DNA of 41,217 nucleotides from Sphingomonadaceae bacterium (GTDB lineage Bacteria; Pseudomonadota; Alphaproteobacteria; Sphingomonadales; Sphingomonadaceae). Location of the stretch: positions 1 through 41,217 of the forward strand of contig JANYEY010000059.1 of NCBI GenBank assembly GCA_025359685.1, read 5' to 3'. Both the position numbers and the translations under genes were made by a program. The notes below the pieces were generated by a model. The model made no database searches. It saw only the letters and a program-made list of their open reading frames with translations, and was not told the DNA's origin. Below, in pieces: positions 15,482 through 23,136 of this stretch. Within the stretch, counting starts at the first letter, position 1. Every line of letters begins with the position of its first letter.

Positions 15482-16509
15482 CAGGCATCCTTCCCCTCAT
15501 ATGCGTCGACGATCCGCCCGACGATCGGGTGGCGCACCACGTCGCCCACGGTGAACCGGGTCACTGCGATGCCTTCAACTCCCTCAAGCCGCCCGACCGC
15601 GTCATTGAGCCCGCTCATCGGCGGACCGCCCGGGATATCGACCTGCTTGGGATCGCCGCAGATTACCATCCGGCTGTTTTGGCCGAACCGGGTGAGGAAC
15701 ATCTTCATCTGCGCGGGTGTGGTGTTCTGCGCTTCATCGAGGATCACGAAGGCGTCGGCCAGCGTGCGCCCCCGCATGAAAGCGATCGGCGCGATCTCGA
15801 TCTCGCCCGAGGCAATGCGGCGCTCGACCTGTTCGGGCGGCATGCAATCGTACAGCGCATCGTAAATCGGGCGCAGGTACGGATCGACCTTCTCTTTAAT
15901 GTCGCCCGGCAGGAACCCGAGCCGTTCGCCCGCCTCAACCGCTGGGCGGCTGAGAATCAGTCGCTGGACCGAGCCAGTAATCAGCTGCGATACGGCTTGC
16001 GCCACCGCAACATAGGTCTTGCCGGTACCCGCTGGGCCGAGCGCGAAGATCATATCCTTGCTGGCCAGCGCTTTCATGTATTCGATCTGCATCGCGCTGC
16101 GCGGGACGATGGTTTTCTTGCGGGTGCGGATCATCACGCCTTGCGCGCCGTCCTCGCCCGAGACAATTCCTTCGAGCGTCGGTTCGGCCGACATCACGAT
16201 CAGCGATTCGACCACGCCGGCGTCAAGTTCCTGCCCGCCCATCAGCCGCTGGTGCATACCTTTGAGCACATCGCGCGCGCGGGCGACGGGTTCTTCCGGT
16301 CCTTCGATCTGCACCCGGTTACCGCGTGCCGCAATATAGACCCCCAGCCGGTTTTCGATCTGGACCAGGTTGGCATCGAACTGGCCGAACAGCGCGCCGA
16401 GCACGGTCGCCTCTTCGAATTCGATTTCGCTTTTCGCGCGGGGCGGAGCGGGGCGGACGGGGGCATGATCGGATGCGCCATGATAGGCGCGGGGCTGCTT
16501 GCGGGACAT
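15481..16509 (-). CDS. phoH: PhoH-like ATPase
   Basis: A 342-residue PhoH-family P-loop ATPase. The N-terminal part (about 30-100) is KH-like (GNRVQIEGPEEPVARARDVL). Walker A is GPAGTGKT at 158-165 and Walker B is FVILDEAQN around 254-262, followed by the conserved MKMFLTRFGQNSRMVICGD block. The family is associated with RNA metabolism together with YbeY. The start MSRKQPRAYHG at 16509 is chosen because the in-frame sequence further upstream has no family resemblance and contains the intergenic palindrome. It is divergent from the rcnB-like gene. Confidence 0.92.
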   Translation of the reverse strand: MSRKQPRAYHGASDHAPVRPAPPRAKSEIEFEEATVLGALFGQFDANLVQIENRLGVYIAARGNRVQIEGPEEPVARARDVLKGMHQRLMGGQELDAGVVESLIVMSAEPTLEGIVSGEDGAQGVMIRTRKKTIVPRSAMQIEYMKALASKDMIFALGPAGTGKTYVAVAQAVSQLITGSVQRLILSRPAVEAGERLGFLPGDIKEKVDPYLRPIYDALYDCMPPEQVERRIASGEIEIAPIAFMRGRTLADAFVILDEAQNTTPAQMKMFLTRFGQNSRMVICGDPKQVDIPGGPPMSGLNDAVGRLEGVEGIAVTRFTVGDVVRHPIVGRIVDAYEGKDA

Positions 16510-16654
16510 ATAGGGTGGAGCGCACTCCCTTCGATAAGGCCGCCCATCGCCGCGATAGACGCAGGGAACAAGATAGGCCCCCGCGAGTTTGTGGCAAGAG
16601 ACGATGGTCGGTAAGCTGCAGGACAGCCTGCCTTTTTGCACAGTCATCGTTGAC

Positions 16655-16670
16655 TGCGACAGCTGTCGCA
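16655..16670. promoter_or_regulatory. Perfect 16-base palindrome between phoH and the rcnB-like gene
   Basis: TGCGACAGCTGTCGCA is its own reverse complement. It lies in the 276-base divergent spacer, 146 bases upstream of the phoH start and 116 bases before the rcnB-like start. That position suits an operator for a dimeric regulator; a terminator is unlikely as no gene ends here. The rest of the spacer shows AAGGAG at 16773-16778 as the ribosome-binding site for the rcnB-like gene and no clear promoter boxes. Confidence 0.45.
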
Positions 16671-16785
16671 TTGGTGCGCCATTCGTGGACCATGGCTGAC
16701 CGAAAGGTTCCCGACCGGTTCAGCGGACGCCGCCTACACCCGCTGCATCGTCCCAGGCGATGACAGCATCCGAAGGAGAATATCC

Positions 16786-17262
16786 ATGCGTAAGATTCTC
16801 ATTGCCGCCCTTGCGGCGTCAACCCTCGTCCCGGCGATGGCCAGCGCGCAGAGCGCCGGCGAAGTGCGCCGCGGCCAGCAGGAAGTCCAGCGTGATCAGC
16901 GCGATGTCCGCGAGGCCCAGCGTCAGGGTGATTGGCAGAAGGCCCAGCGCGCGCGCCAGGAAACCCGCGAAGACCAGCGCGAAGTCAACGAAGACTGGCG
17001 TGATTATCGCAAGTCGCACCGCCAGGTCTTCCAGCGCGGCACCTACAACGCCCCGCGCGGCATGCGTTATCGCCCGATCAGCGTCGGCTACACCTTCCGG
17101 CCGGCGTTTTATTCGAACCGCTACTGGCTGAACGATTACCGCAGCTATCGCCTGCCCAACCCCGGCTACAACCACCGCTGGGTGCGTTATGGCAATGACG
17201 CCGTGCTGGTCGACATCCGCACCGGCCGCACCCTGCGCGTGATCAACGGGTTCTTCTGGTAA
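16786..17262 (+). CDS. RcnB-like secreted protein
   Basis: A 158-residue protein with a Sec signal peptide (residues 1-21, cut after MASA). A highly charged Arg/Gln/Glu helical stretch (24-80, with repeating REDQRE/RDQRDV-like units) follows. The C-terminal part, with YWLNDYRSYRLP and HRWVRYGNDAVLVDIRTGR, matches the RcnB domain. RcnB in E. coli is a periplasmic protein affecting nickel/cobalt efflux; many sphingomonad paralogues exist without known function. The ribosome-binding site AAGGAG is 7 bases from the ATG. It is monocistronic, interrupts the minus-strand miaB-phoH order, and is closed by a hairpin. Confidence 0.85.
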   Translation: MRKILIAALAASTLVPAMASAQSAGEVRRGQQEVQRDQRDVREAQRQGDWQKAQRARQETREDQREVNEDWRDYRKSHRQVFQRGTYNAPRGMRYRPISVGYTFRPAFYSNRYWLNDYRSYRLPNPGYNHRWVRYGNDAVLVDIRTGRTLRVINGFFW

Positions 17263-17283
17263 TATTCAATTTAACCGGCGTTG

Positions 17284-17314
17284 CGGCCCGTGGGAGTGAT
17301 CCTGCGGGCCGTTT
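17284..17314 (+). terminator. Hairpin terminator between rcnB-like gene and miaB
   Basis: CGGCCCG (17284-17290) and CGGGCCG (17305-17311) form a 7-base GC stem with a 14-base loop followed by TTT. It stands 22 bases after the rcnB-like stop and just after the convergent miaB stop, so it may serve both genes. Confidence 0.6.
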
Positions 17315-17323
17315 CGTTGATGC

Positions 17324-18646
17324 TCAGACCAGCTGCGCGGCGAGCGAATTGCCGAGCGCTTCGTTCAGCCTGACCTCGGCCAAGTCGCCAATCGCGGCAG
17401 TGCCAGTAAAATGCGCCGATTGCAGCCAGGGCGTCTTGCCCAGCCATTGGCCGGGAGACTTGCCCTTGCGCTCGACCAGTACGGTGCAGGTGCGCCCCAC
17501 CGAGCGTTCGTTGAACTCGCGCTGACCGGCGCTGATCGCGGCTTGCAGGCGCTGCAATCGCTCATCCATTACTTCGGGCCGAACCTGACCATCCATGGTC
17601 GCCGCAGGCGTGCCGGGGCGCGAAGAATACTTGAAGCTGAAGCATTGCGCGTAGCCGACCTGTTCGACCAGCCGCACCGTCTCTTCGAATTCGGCATCGC
17701 TCTCACCGGGGAAGCCGACGATGAAATCGCCCGACAGCGCGATATCGGGCCGCACCGCGCGGACCTTGTCGAGCACCGCGAGGTAGCTTTTAACCGAATG
17801 GCTGCGGTTCATTGCCTTCAATACCCGGTCGCTTCCCGCCTGCACCGGCAAGTGGAGGAACGGCATCAGCTGGGGAATGTCGCGGTGCGCCGCGATCAGC
17901 CCATCGGTCATGTCGTTGGGGTGGCTGGTGGTGTAGCGGATGCGCGGCAGGCCCGGGATCAAGGCCAGCGCCTCGATCAGCTTCTCCAGACCGCGCCCGC
18001 CTCCATCGCGCGCCCCCGAGTCATGGTAGGCGTTGACGTTCTGGCCAAGCAGCGTGATTTCCTTCGCCCCGGCATCGACCACCCGCTGCGCTTCGGCGAC
18101 TAGATCAGCGAACGGCCGCGAAATCTCGGCGCCGCGGGTATAGGGCACCACGCAATAGGTGCAGAACTTGTCGCACCCTTCCTGCACGGTGAGGAACGCT
18201 GCGGGTCCGACCTTGCGGCGTGCGGGCAGCGCGCCGAACTTGGTCTCGGCGGGCATATCGGTATCGATCGCGCGCTCACCCTGCGCAGCTCGGCCAATCA
18301 GTTCGGGCAGGCGGTGATAGACCTGCGGGCCGACCACCAGGCTCACCGACGGGGCACGGCGCATGATTTCCTGCCCCTCGGCCTGCGCGACGCAGCCGGC
18401 CACTGCGATCATCGGGCTGGTGCCATCGTCGCGCTTCAAGCGGCCGATGTCTGAGAAGACCTTCTCGGTCGCCCGCTCGCGGATGTGGCACGTGTTGAGC
18501 ACCACCAGATCGGCATCCTCGCCATCAGCCGCCGGAGCAATCCCCTGCCGGTCGAGCAGTTCGGCCATGCGCTCGCCGTCGTAGACGTTCATCTGGCAGC
18601 CGAAGCTCTTGACCCGGTAGGTCTTGGGGGAGGCGGGTGCAGTCAT
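17324..18646 (-). CDS. miaB: tRNA-2-methylthio-N6-dimethylallyladenosine synthase MiaB
   Basis: A 440-residue radical-SAM methylthiotransferase that modifies A37 of tRNAs reading UNN codons. Cys17, Cys53 and Cys85 in the N-terminal domain hold the auxiliary 4Fe-4S cluster. The radical-SAM motif C-x3-C-x2-C is at 158, 162 and 165 (EGCDKFCTYCVVPYTRG). LLGQNVNAYHDSG and FIVGFPGESDAEFEETV are typical MiaB blocks, and the C-terminal 65 residues form a TRAM domain. It ends the mucR-fur-plsC-plsC-miaB run, with a 23-base gap to the upstream gene. Confidence 0.96.
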   Translation of the reverse strand: MTAPASPKTYRVKSFGCQMNVYDGERMAELLDRQGIAPAADGEDADLVVLNTCHIRERATEKVFSDIGRLKRDDGTSPMIAVAGCVAQAEGQEIMRRAPSVSLVVGPQVYHRLPELIGRAAQGERAIDTDMPAETKFGALPARRKVGPAAFLTVQEGCDKFCTYCVVPYTRGAEISRPFADLVAEAQRVVDAGAKEITLLGQNVNAYHDSGARDGGGRGLEKLIEALALIPGLPRIRYTTSHPNDMTDGLIAAHRDIPQLMPFLHLPVQAGSDRVLKAMNRSHSVKSYLAVLDKVRAVRPDIALSGDFIVGFPGESDAEFEETVRLVEQVGYAQCFSFKYSSRPGTPAATMDGQVRPEVMDERLQRLQAAISAGQREFNERSVGRTCTVLVERKGKSPGQWLGKTPWLQSAHFTGTAAIGDLAEVRLNEALGNSLAAQLV

Positions 18647-18669
18647 GCGGCGCGGCCTATAGCGCTGCG

Positions 18670-19557
18670 TTACGCGGATTCCAAAGCTTCATCGCGCGGA
18701 GCCTTGTAGCCGACCATCGGCAGTTCATAGCGGAACGGGCGCAGCGGTTTACCCAGCGCCGCGATCAGCCGCTCCTCGATCTGCTTGCGCGCCTGTGCGG
18801 CAATGTTCTTCCGGCCGGGAAAATCGTGCGGATCGAACGGGTCGAGGAAGCACAGGTTGACCGTGAATGTGCCGGGCCGGGCGAAGATCCGCCGGGCATT
18901 GTTGATCCCGGTTTCCTGGTCGAGCCAGGCGATCCATTCGGCCACCGGGCCATAGTCGATCACCACCGGCTGGACCAGCATCTCCGGCGGTGGCGGTTCT
19001 AGGACGCTGATCATGCTGGTCTTGAAGGGCAGCAGCGAATGTCCGTCGGTCACTGTGCCTTCGGGGAAGATCACCACCGACCAATTATCGGCCAATGCCT
19101 CGCGCAAGGCATTGATCTGCTCGGCAATGTTGAGCTTGGCTTCGCGCTTGGTGAACACAGTGCGGTTAAGCCGCGCCATCCAGCCCAGCATGAACATTTC
19201 GCCGATTTCCGCGCGCGCGACGAAGGCCGATCCGGTTATCCCGCCCAGCACCGGAATATCGAACCACGACACGTGATTGGGCATGAAGAACACGTCGCGC
19301 TTCAGCGGCACCCCGTGGACCCGCACCCGCGCGCCGACCACCCAGGCCGTCCAGCGCAGGAAATACATCGGGAAGGGTGAGCCGTACTTGATCAGCCGGA
19401 ACAGGTAATGCAGCGGCACCACCACCAGCATGGCCAGTCCCAGCAACAGCGAACGACCCCAGATCCTGAGCTCACCGGTCAGGCCGACCGGCAGCGGCGT
19501 TCCTGCGGCAGCGATCGGAATTGCTTCGTTTGAATCGAATCGGGGCAAGCCGGACAT
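18670..19557 (-). CDS. 1-acyl-sn-glycerol-3-phosphate acyltransferase family protein (PlsC-like), copy A
   Basis: A 295-residue acyltransferase that is expected to add the second acyl chain to lysophosphatidic acid or a related lyso-lipid at the inner membrane. The catalytic HX4D motif is NHVSWFD with His95 and Asp100; FPEGT at 164-168 is the phosphate-binding motif. A hydrophobic segment at about 36-55 would anchor it. The gene lies 12 bases after a second acyltransferase gene. Compared with copy B it has a longer N-terminus and a longer C-terminal tail. Which of the two is the housekeeping PlsC cannot be decided here. Confidence 0.9.
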   Translation of the reverse strand: MSGLPRFDSNEAIPIAAAGTPLPVGLTGELRIWGRSLLLGLAMLVVVPLHYLFRLIKYGSPFPMYFLRWTAWVVGARVRVHGVPLKRDVFFMPNHVSWFDIPVLGGITGSAFVARAEIGEMFMLGWMARLNRTVFTKREAKLNIAEQINALREALADNWSVVIFPEGTVTDGHSLLPFKTSMISVLEPPPPEMLVQPVVIDYGPVAEWIAWLDQETGINNARRIFARPGTFTVNLCFLDPFDPHDFPGRKNIAAQARKQIEERLIAALGKPLRPFRYELPMVGYKAPRDEALESA

Positions 19558-19569
19558 CTTGAGCAGGTC

Positions 19570-20331
19570 CTAGCCAGCCAATTGTTTCAGCATCGCGTCG
19601 CGCGCGGTCTGGGCGATGGTCTTGCGGTTCTCCAGCGCCGCCCCGGTGAGTGGCGGGAGGAAATGCACGGTCAGTCGGACCGGCTTGCTGCGCGCAAGGA
19701 TGCGCAGGAAATTGTCGAGCCCGTGCTCGTCGCCCACCCACGCAATGTCGGCGGCCTCGTGCCCGTAGTCGAGCAGCACCGGCTGGACTGCGATCCCCGC
19801 CGGCAGCGGCTCGGATGCGGAGAGCAGCGAACTCTTGAATGGCAGCAGCCCGGTGCCGTCGCTGGTGGTGCCTTCGGGAAAGATGGTCAGCGCGCCGCTG
19901 TCGCTCAGCGCGGCGCGCACCGCTTCGACCTGCTCGGCGACGCTGGTGCGATCGTGCCGGGCGATGAACACCGTCCGGTTCATCCGGCACAGCCATTTGA
20001 GCAGCGGCATCGACGCGAGCCCGTCATGTCCGACGAATGCGCTCCCGCTGGCTGCGGCCAAGGCCGGCACGTCGATCCAGCTGACATGGTTTGCGATCAG
20101 GAACACCCCGCCGCGCGCCCGTTGGCCGCGATAGGACAATTCCACCCCGGCCAGCCACGCGGTCCCGCCAAGGAAGACGCGCGGCCACGGGTTAGGCAGG
20201 CGCAGGATATGGCTGACATAGTGGAGCGGGATGCAGGCCAGCAGCAGCAAGACCATGCCGGTCAGACGGATCGATGCACGGGCCTTGCCAAGCAACGACA
20301 TTTGCCGGGGCTGGACGAGCGCGGCTGCCAT
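19570..20331 (-). CDS. 1-acyl-sn-glycerol-3-phosphate acyltransferase family protein (PlsC-like), copy B
   Basis: A 253-residue acyltransferase paralogous to its downstream neighbour. HX4D is NHVSWID with His82 and Asp87, and FPEGT is at 151-155. A membrane segment covers about 24-42. The ATG shares its first base with the fur stop (TGATG), so its translation depends on fur. Both acyltransferases share the C/MNRTVF block after the first motif, so they probably arose by tandem duplication. The partner could be an acyltransferase for another lyso-lipid, such as ornithine lipid, but no olsB is in view. Confidence 0.9.
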   Translation of the reverse strand: MAAALVQPRQMSLLGKARASIRLTGMVLLLLACIPLHYVSHILRLPNPWPRVFLGGTAWLAGVELSYRGQRARGGVFLIANHVSWIDVPALAAASGSAFVGHDGLASMPLLKWLCRMNRTVFIARHDRTSVAEQVEAVRAALSDSGALTIFPEGTTSDGTGLLPFKSSLLSASEPLPAGIAVQPVLLDYGHEAADIAWVGDEHGLDNFLRILARSKPVRLTVHFLPPLTGAALENRKTIAQTARDAMLKQLAG

Positions 20332-20753
20332 CAGGTCTCCCGTTCCAGCCGCACGCCGAACAGTTCCATGCGGTGGTCGACCAGCCGGTAGCCCAGCTTC
20401 TCGGCAATCTGGCGCTGCAGCGCTTCAAGTTCTGGATCGACGAATTCGATAACCTTGCCGGTTTCGACGTCGATCAGGTGATCGTGATGCGCCTCAGGCG
20501 CGGCTTCATAGCGCGCGCGGCCATCGCCGAAATCGTGGCGATCGAGGATGCCCGCTTCCTCGAACAGGCGCACCGTGCGGTAGACGGTCGCGATCGAGAT
20601 GCGTGAATCGATCGCCGCGGCGCGCTGGTGCACGTGCTCGACGTCTGGATGGTCCTCGGCCTCGGACAGGACGCGCGCGATGACGCGGCGCTGCTCGGTG
20701 ATCCTGAGGCCGCGCTCGGCGCAGAGGGCTTCGATGTCGATAGGCTGGTGCAC
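20331..20753 (-). CDS. fur: Fur-family metalloregulator lacking the CxxC motifs
   Basis: A 140-residue Fur-type repressor. The winged helix (RITEQRRVIARVLSEAEDHP and ISIATVYRTVRLFEEAGIL, residues 17-70) and the metal-binding HHDH (89-92) are clear. Where E. coli Fur has CxxC after the HHDH region this protein has DVET (95-98), and no C-terminal CxxC exists; the only cysteine is Cys11. This pattern is usual in alphaproteobacterial Fur/Mur proteins, which can sense iron or manganese, so the metal should not be assumed. Start is GTG at 20753. It lies 80 bases downstream of mucR and is coupled to plsC copy B. Confidence 0.92.
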   Translation of the reverse strand: MHQPIDIEALCAERGLRITEQRRVIARVLSEAEDHPDVEHVHQRAAAIDSRISIATVYRTVRLFEEAGILDRHDFGDGRARYEAAPEAHHDHLIDVETGKVIEFVDPELEALQRQIAEKLGYRLVDHRMELFGVRLERET

Positions 20754-20780
20754 GGGGCTGGGAAGATCCTCAAACGAATG

Positions 20781-20807
20781 GCCCCGCCAATCATAGATGG
20801 GCGGGGC
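20781..20807 (-). terminator. GC hairpin after mucR
   Basis: GCCCCGCC and GGCGGGGC form an 8-base perfect stem around an 11-base loop in the 80-base mucR-fur gap. It starts 26 bases after the mucR stop. On the minus strand it is followed by CATTCGTTTG, with no real U tract, so it may attenuate rather than stop transcription before fur. Confidence 0.5.
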
Positions 20808-20833
20808 GATTCTTCAACTGCTAGCGCTAACGA

Positions 20834-21274
20834 TCAAGCAACCTTGGGCTTGCGGCCGCGCTTCACCCCAGGCTTGCGTCCCAGGCCGATCTTCTTCGCC
20901 AGTTCACGGCGCTTCTCGGCATAGTTGGGGGCAACCATCGGATAGTCGGCGGGCAGGCTCCAGCGTGCGCGGTACTGATCCGGGGTCAGGTTGTAATGCG
21001 TCATCAGGTGGCGCTTCAGCATCTTCAGTTTTTTGCCGTCTTCAAGACAGACGATAAAGTCTGGCTTGATCGACGACCTGATCGATACTGCCGGTTCCGG
21101 CATCACTTCCACCGGGACCACGGCCTGGCCCAGCATCGCCAGCGCGCCGTAGACGTTGGTAATCAATCCCGAAACGTCTTCGACCGCGACATTGTTGTTG
21201 CTGACATGCGCGGCGACAATGTCCGACGTCAGCGTGATGAGCATTTCATTCACATCGGCATGGGTTGCATCCAT
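20834..21274 (-). CDS. mucR: MucR/Ros-family zinc-finger transcriptional regulator
   Basis: A 146-residue Ros/MucR protein, a family of H-NS-like DNA-binding regulators that control exopolysaccharide, motility, cell cycle and virulence genes in alphaproteobacteria. The zinc-finger region runs from VCLEDGKKLKMLKRH to the LTPDQYRARW block. Cys76, His89 and His93 are kept but the second cysteine is Asp79, a substitution also seen in some rhizobial homologues. The C-terminus is a Lys/Arg/Gly-rich tail (GRKPGVKRGRKPK). Start is ATG 21274 with AGGA 7 bases upstream; an earlier TTG at 21280 lies within that spacer. Confidence 0.93.
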   Translation of the reverse strand: MDATHADVNEMLITLTSDIVAAHVSNNNVAVEDVSGLITNVYGALAMLGQAVVPVEVMPEPAVSIRSSIKPDFIVCLEDGKKLKMLKRHLMTHYNLTPDQYRARWSLPADYPMVAPNYAEKRRELAKKIGLGRKPGVKRGRKPKVA

Positions 21275-21360
21275 GACCAATTCCTTTCGTAGTAACGACC
21301 CAAGCTACCTTCAAATTTCGACAGGCGAAATCCGGCTAAGCCCATTTGCGGGCGCGCACA

Positions 21361-21408
21361 AGTCAAATTGGCCGGGTTTTAAACAACCTTACCAAAAGTT
21401 CATTTGGT
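21361..21408 (-). promoter_or_regulatory. AT-rich mucR upstream region with 6-6-6 inverted repeat
   Basis: The 134 bases between rimI and mucR are clearly more AT-rich than their surroundings. ACCAAA and TTTGGT (21391-21408) flank six bases as an exact inverted repeat directly after the rimI stop. TTGACT on the minus strand (21361-21366) is a good -35 match, but the matching -10 is weak. MucR proteins repress their own genes through AT-rich sites, so autoregulation is plausible but not shown. Confidence 0.35.
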
Positions 21409-21876
21409 TTAATCGTTTGCAGTGTAATCCTGCTGCAGTTGGCAAGCAAATGTCAGGGCATCGAGCCGCTCACCGTTGCTACTGCGATAATAATTAGGCC
21501 TTTCGCCAATTTGGGTGAAATCAAATCGGCGATAGAGATTCTCGGCTCGATTACCTCTCCTCATCTCAAGCAGAGCACGCGATGCCCCCCGTGAGCGAGC
21601 TCCGGCCAGAAACTGTTCAAGCAACTGGACCCCGTATCCATTCCGGCGCGCCGGAGGAATGACCCCAATTAGCAACAGCTCTTCTTCGTCAAAGGCAAAG
21701 CGCGAGAGGAAGAAGCCGGCGCAGCGATCTTCTTCCATCACAAGGCCGTAGTGACAGTTGCCCAGTACCAGCGCGTCTTCGATCTGGCGGCGGGTCCAAG
21801 CCTCGCCGAATTGCGGATCGAACGCCAGCGCCATGACCGCCATGATCTGGTCGAGGTCGTCCGCCGGGGCGCTCAA
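21409..21876 (-). CDS. rimI: RimI-like GNAT N-acetyltransferase
   Basis: A 155-residue GNAT-fold protein. LLLIGVIPPARRNGYGVQLLEQFL holds the R-x-x-G-x-G type acetyl-CoA loop, and NRAENLYRRFDFTQIGERPNYY is the typical RimI C-terminal block. RimI acetylates the N-terminal alanine of ribosomal protein S18 in E. coli; here the assignment rests on sequence and on its place behind tsaB. Start is TTG at 21876, overlapping the tsaB stop by 4 bases, so it is coupled to tsaB. Confidence 0.9.
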   Translation of the reverse strand: MSAPADDLDQIMAVMALAFDPQFGEAWTRRQIEDALVLGNCHYGLVMEEDRCAGFFLSRFAFDEEELLLIGVIPPARRNGYGVQLLEQFLAGARSRGASRALLEMRRGNRAENLYRRFDFTQIGERPNYYRSSNGERLDALTFACQLQQDYTAND

Positions 21877-22493
21877 TTTGGCGCCCCTGGCAGCCGCGCG
21901 TCAGGGGCGCGGCCATAATCGAGCTGAACCGAAGCGGTGAAGTCTTCCGCGGACAGCAGACCGATCATGCCCGCATCGGGAAGCAGCGGCAGCGCGCGGC
22001 CCACGCCGCGCAAGGCAATCAGTGCCTCGGCCTGCGACCCGGCGACAACCTCTGCATCGAGCAGCGCTGCGGCCTCGGCCGGGGTGCGCGATTGGGGCGG
22101 GATCAGGCATTGGCCATCGTTGCCGAACTGGCTGACGAACCATTCGCCGTGACCGCCGGTCATCGCCACGCCAACGGCGCTCGCTCCGGCTTGTTCGCGG
22201 GCCATTGCGGCGATCAGTGCGTGGGTCGAATAGCCGGCGATCTCGGCCCGCCAGGCGAGCGCCAAGGCGCGTGCGGCGGCAAGGCCAACCCGCAGCCCGG
22301 TAAAACTGCCTGGGCCGAGCGAGACGGTAATGCGGTCCGCCTGGCCCTTGCCCGGCAGCGCGGCGATCATCGGGATCAGCGCTTCGGCATGGCCGCGGCC
22401 GAGCACGCGCGCGGTGCCGCCCAGCAGCGCGCCCTGCTCAAACAGGGCGACCGAACAGTTCTCGGTCGCACATTCGATGGCCAGCAATCTCAT
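21873..22493 (-). CDS. tsaB: tRNA threonylcarbamoyladenosine biosynthesis protein TsaB
   Basis: A 206-residue TsaB, partner of TsaD in making t6A37 in ANN-decoding tRNAs. The ASKHA-fold N-terminus (LLAIECATENCSVAL) and the signature VSLGPGSFTGLRVGLAAARA are diagnostic; LPDAGMIGLL follows near the C-terminus. As is common for TsaB, the C-terminal half is less conserved. It lies 18 bases downstream of the nitroreductase gene and overlaps rimI by 4 bases. Confidence 0.95.
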   Translation of the reverse strand: MRLLAIECATENCSVALFEQGALLGGTARVLGRGHAEALIPMIAALPGKGQADRITVSLGPGSFTGLRVGLAAARALALAWRAEIAGYSTHALIAAMAREQAGASAVGVAMTGGHGEWFVSQFGNDGQCLIPPQSRTPAEAAALLDAEVVAGSQAEALIALRGVGRALPLLPDAGMIGLLSAEDFTASVQLDYGRAPDARLPGAPN

Positions 22494-22511
22494 TGCACTA
22501 GCGATAGCGCG

Positions 22512-23105
22512 TCAGGCGACGCGGTTGAAAGCCTCGAAATCCGGACGCGGGCTGCGCTCGAAGATAGTGGCGGGGTCGCCATAGCCCAGCGTCGAGATGA
22601 AGTTCGACTTCACGCGCGGGGTATCGGCGAAAAACGCCGCGTCGACCGCTTCGGGGTTGAAGCCCGACATTGGCCCGGTATCGAGCCCGAGCGCGCGCGC
22701 GGCCATGATCAAATAGGCGCCCTGCAGCGACGAATTGCGGAACGCGGTGCTGTCGCGCAGCGGCTCATTGCCGGCAAACCAGCTCTTTGCGTCGGCATGC
22801 GGGAACAGCCACGGCAACTGCTCGTGGAAATCGAGGTCCATGCCGATGATCACACTGACCGGTGCGGCGAGGATCTTGGGCGGATTGGCCCCGCCGGCAC
22901 AATCTGCCAGCTTTTGCTTGGCTTCGGGCGTGGTCACCCAGATGAGGCGCGCGGGCAGGCAGTTGGCCGAGGTCGGCCCCATCTTCATCAGGTCCCAGAT
23001 CGCCTCAAGCTGGTCGAGCTCGACCGGCGTATCGAGATAGCCGTTGTAGGTTCGCGCGGTGCGGAACAACTGGTCAAGCGAAGCGTCGGGCAGAGGCAGG
23101 GACAT
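22512..23105 (-). CDS. Nitroreductase-family FMN enzyme, malonic semialdehyde reductase (RutE)-like
   Basis: A 197-residue FMN-dependent nitroreductase-fold protein that fits the RutE/HadB subfamily in length and in blocks such as [41 protein letters not shown] and LGYGDP near the C-terminus. RutE reduces malonic semialdehyde in pyrimidine breakdown; no other rut gene is in the window, so the physiological substrate may differ. The start at 23105 ([14 protein letters not shown]) is preferred since in-frame sequence further upstream overlaps the nifU-like gene. Confidence 0.88.
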   Translation of the reverse strand: MSLPLPDASLDQLFRTARTYNGYLDTPVELDQLEAIWDLMKMGPTSANCLPARLIWVTTPEAKQKLADCAGGANPPKILAAPVSVIIGMDLDFHEQLPWLFPHADAKSWFAGNEPLRDSTAFRNSSLQGAYLIMAARALGLDTGPMSGFNPEAVDAAFFADTPRVKSNFISTLGYGDPATIFERSPRPDFEAFNRVA

Positions 23106-23136
23106 TCGGTTCTCCGGGTACTTCAGGTCAGGTGAC

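Noticed and set aside
20598..20753. Frameshift or truncation of fur because no ATG start is found
   Set aside because: GTG at 20753 gives a full-length 140-residue protein with complete domains, so no disruption is needed.
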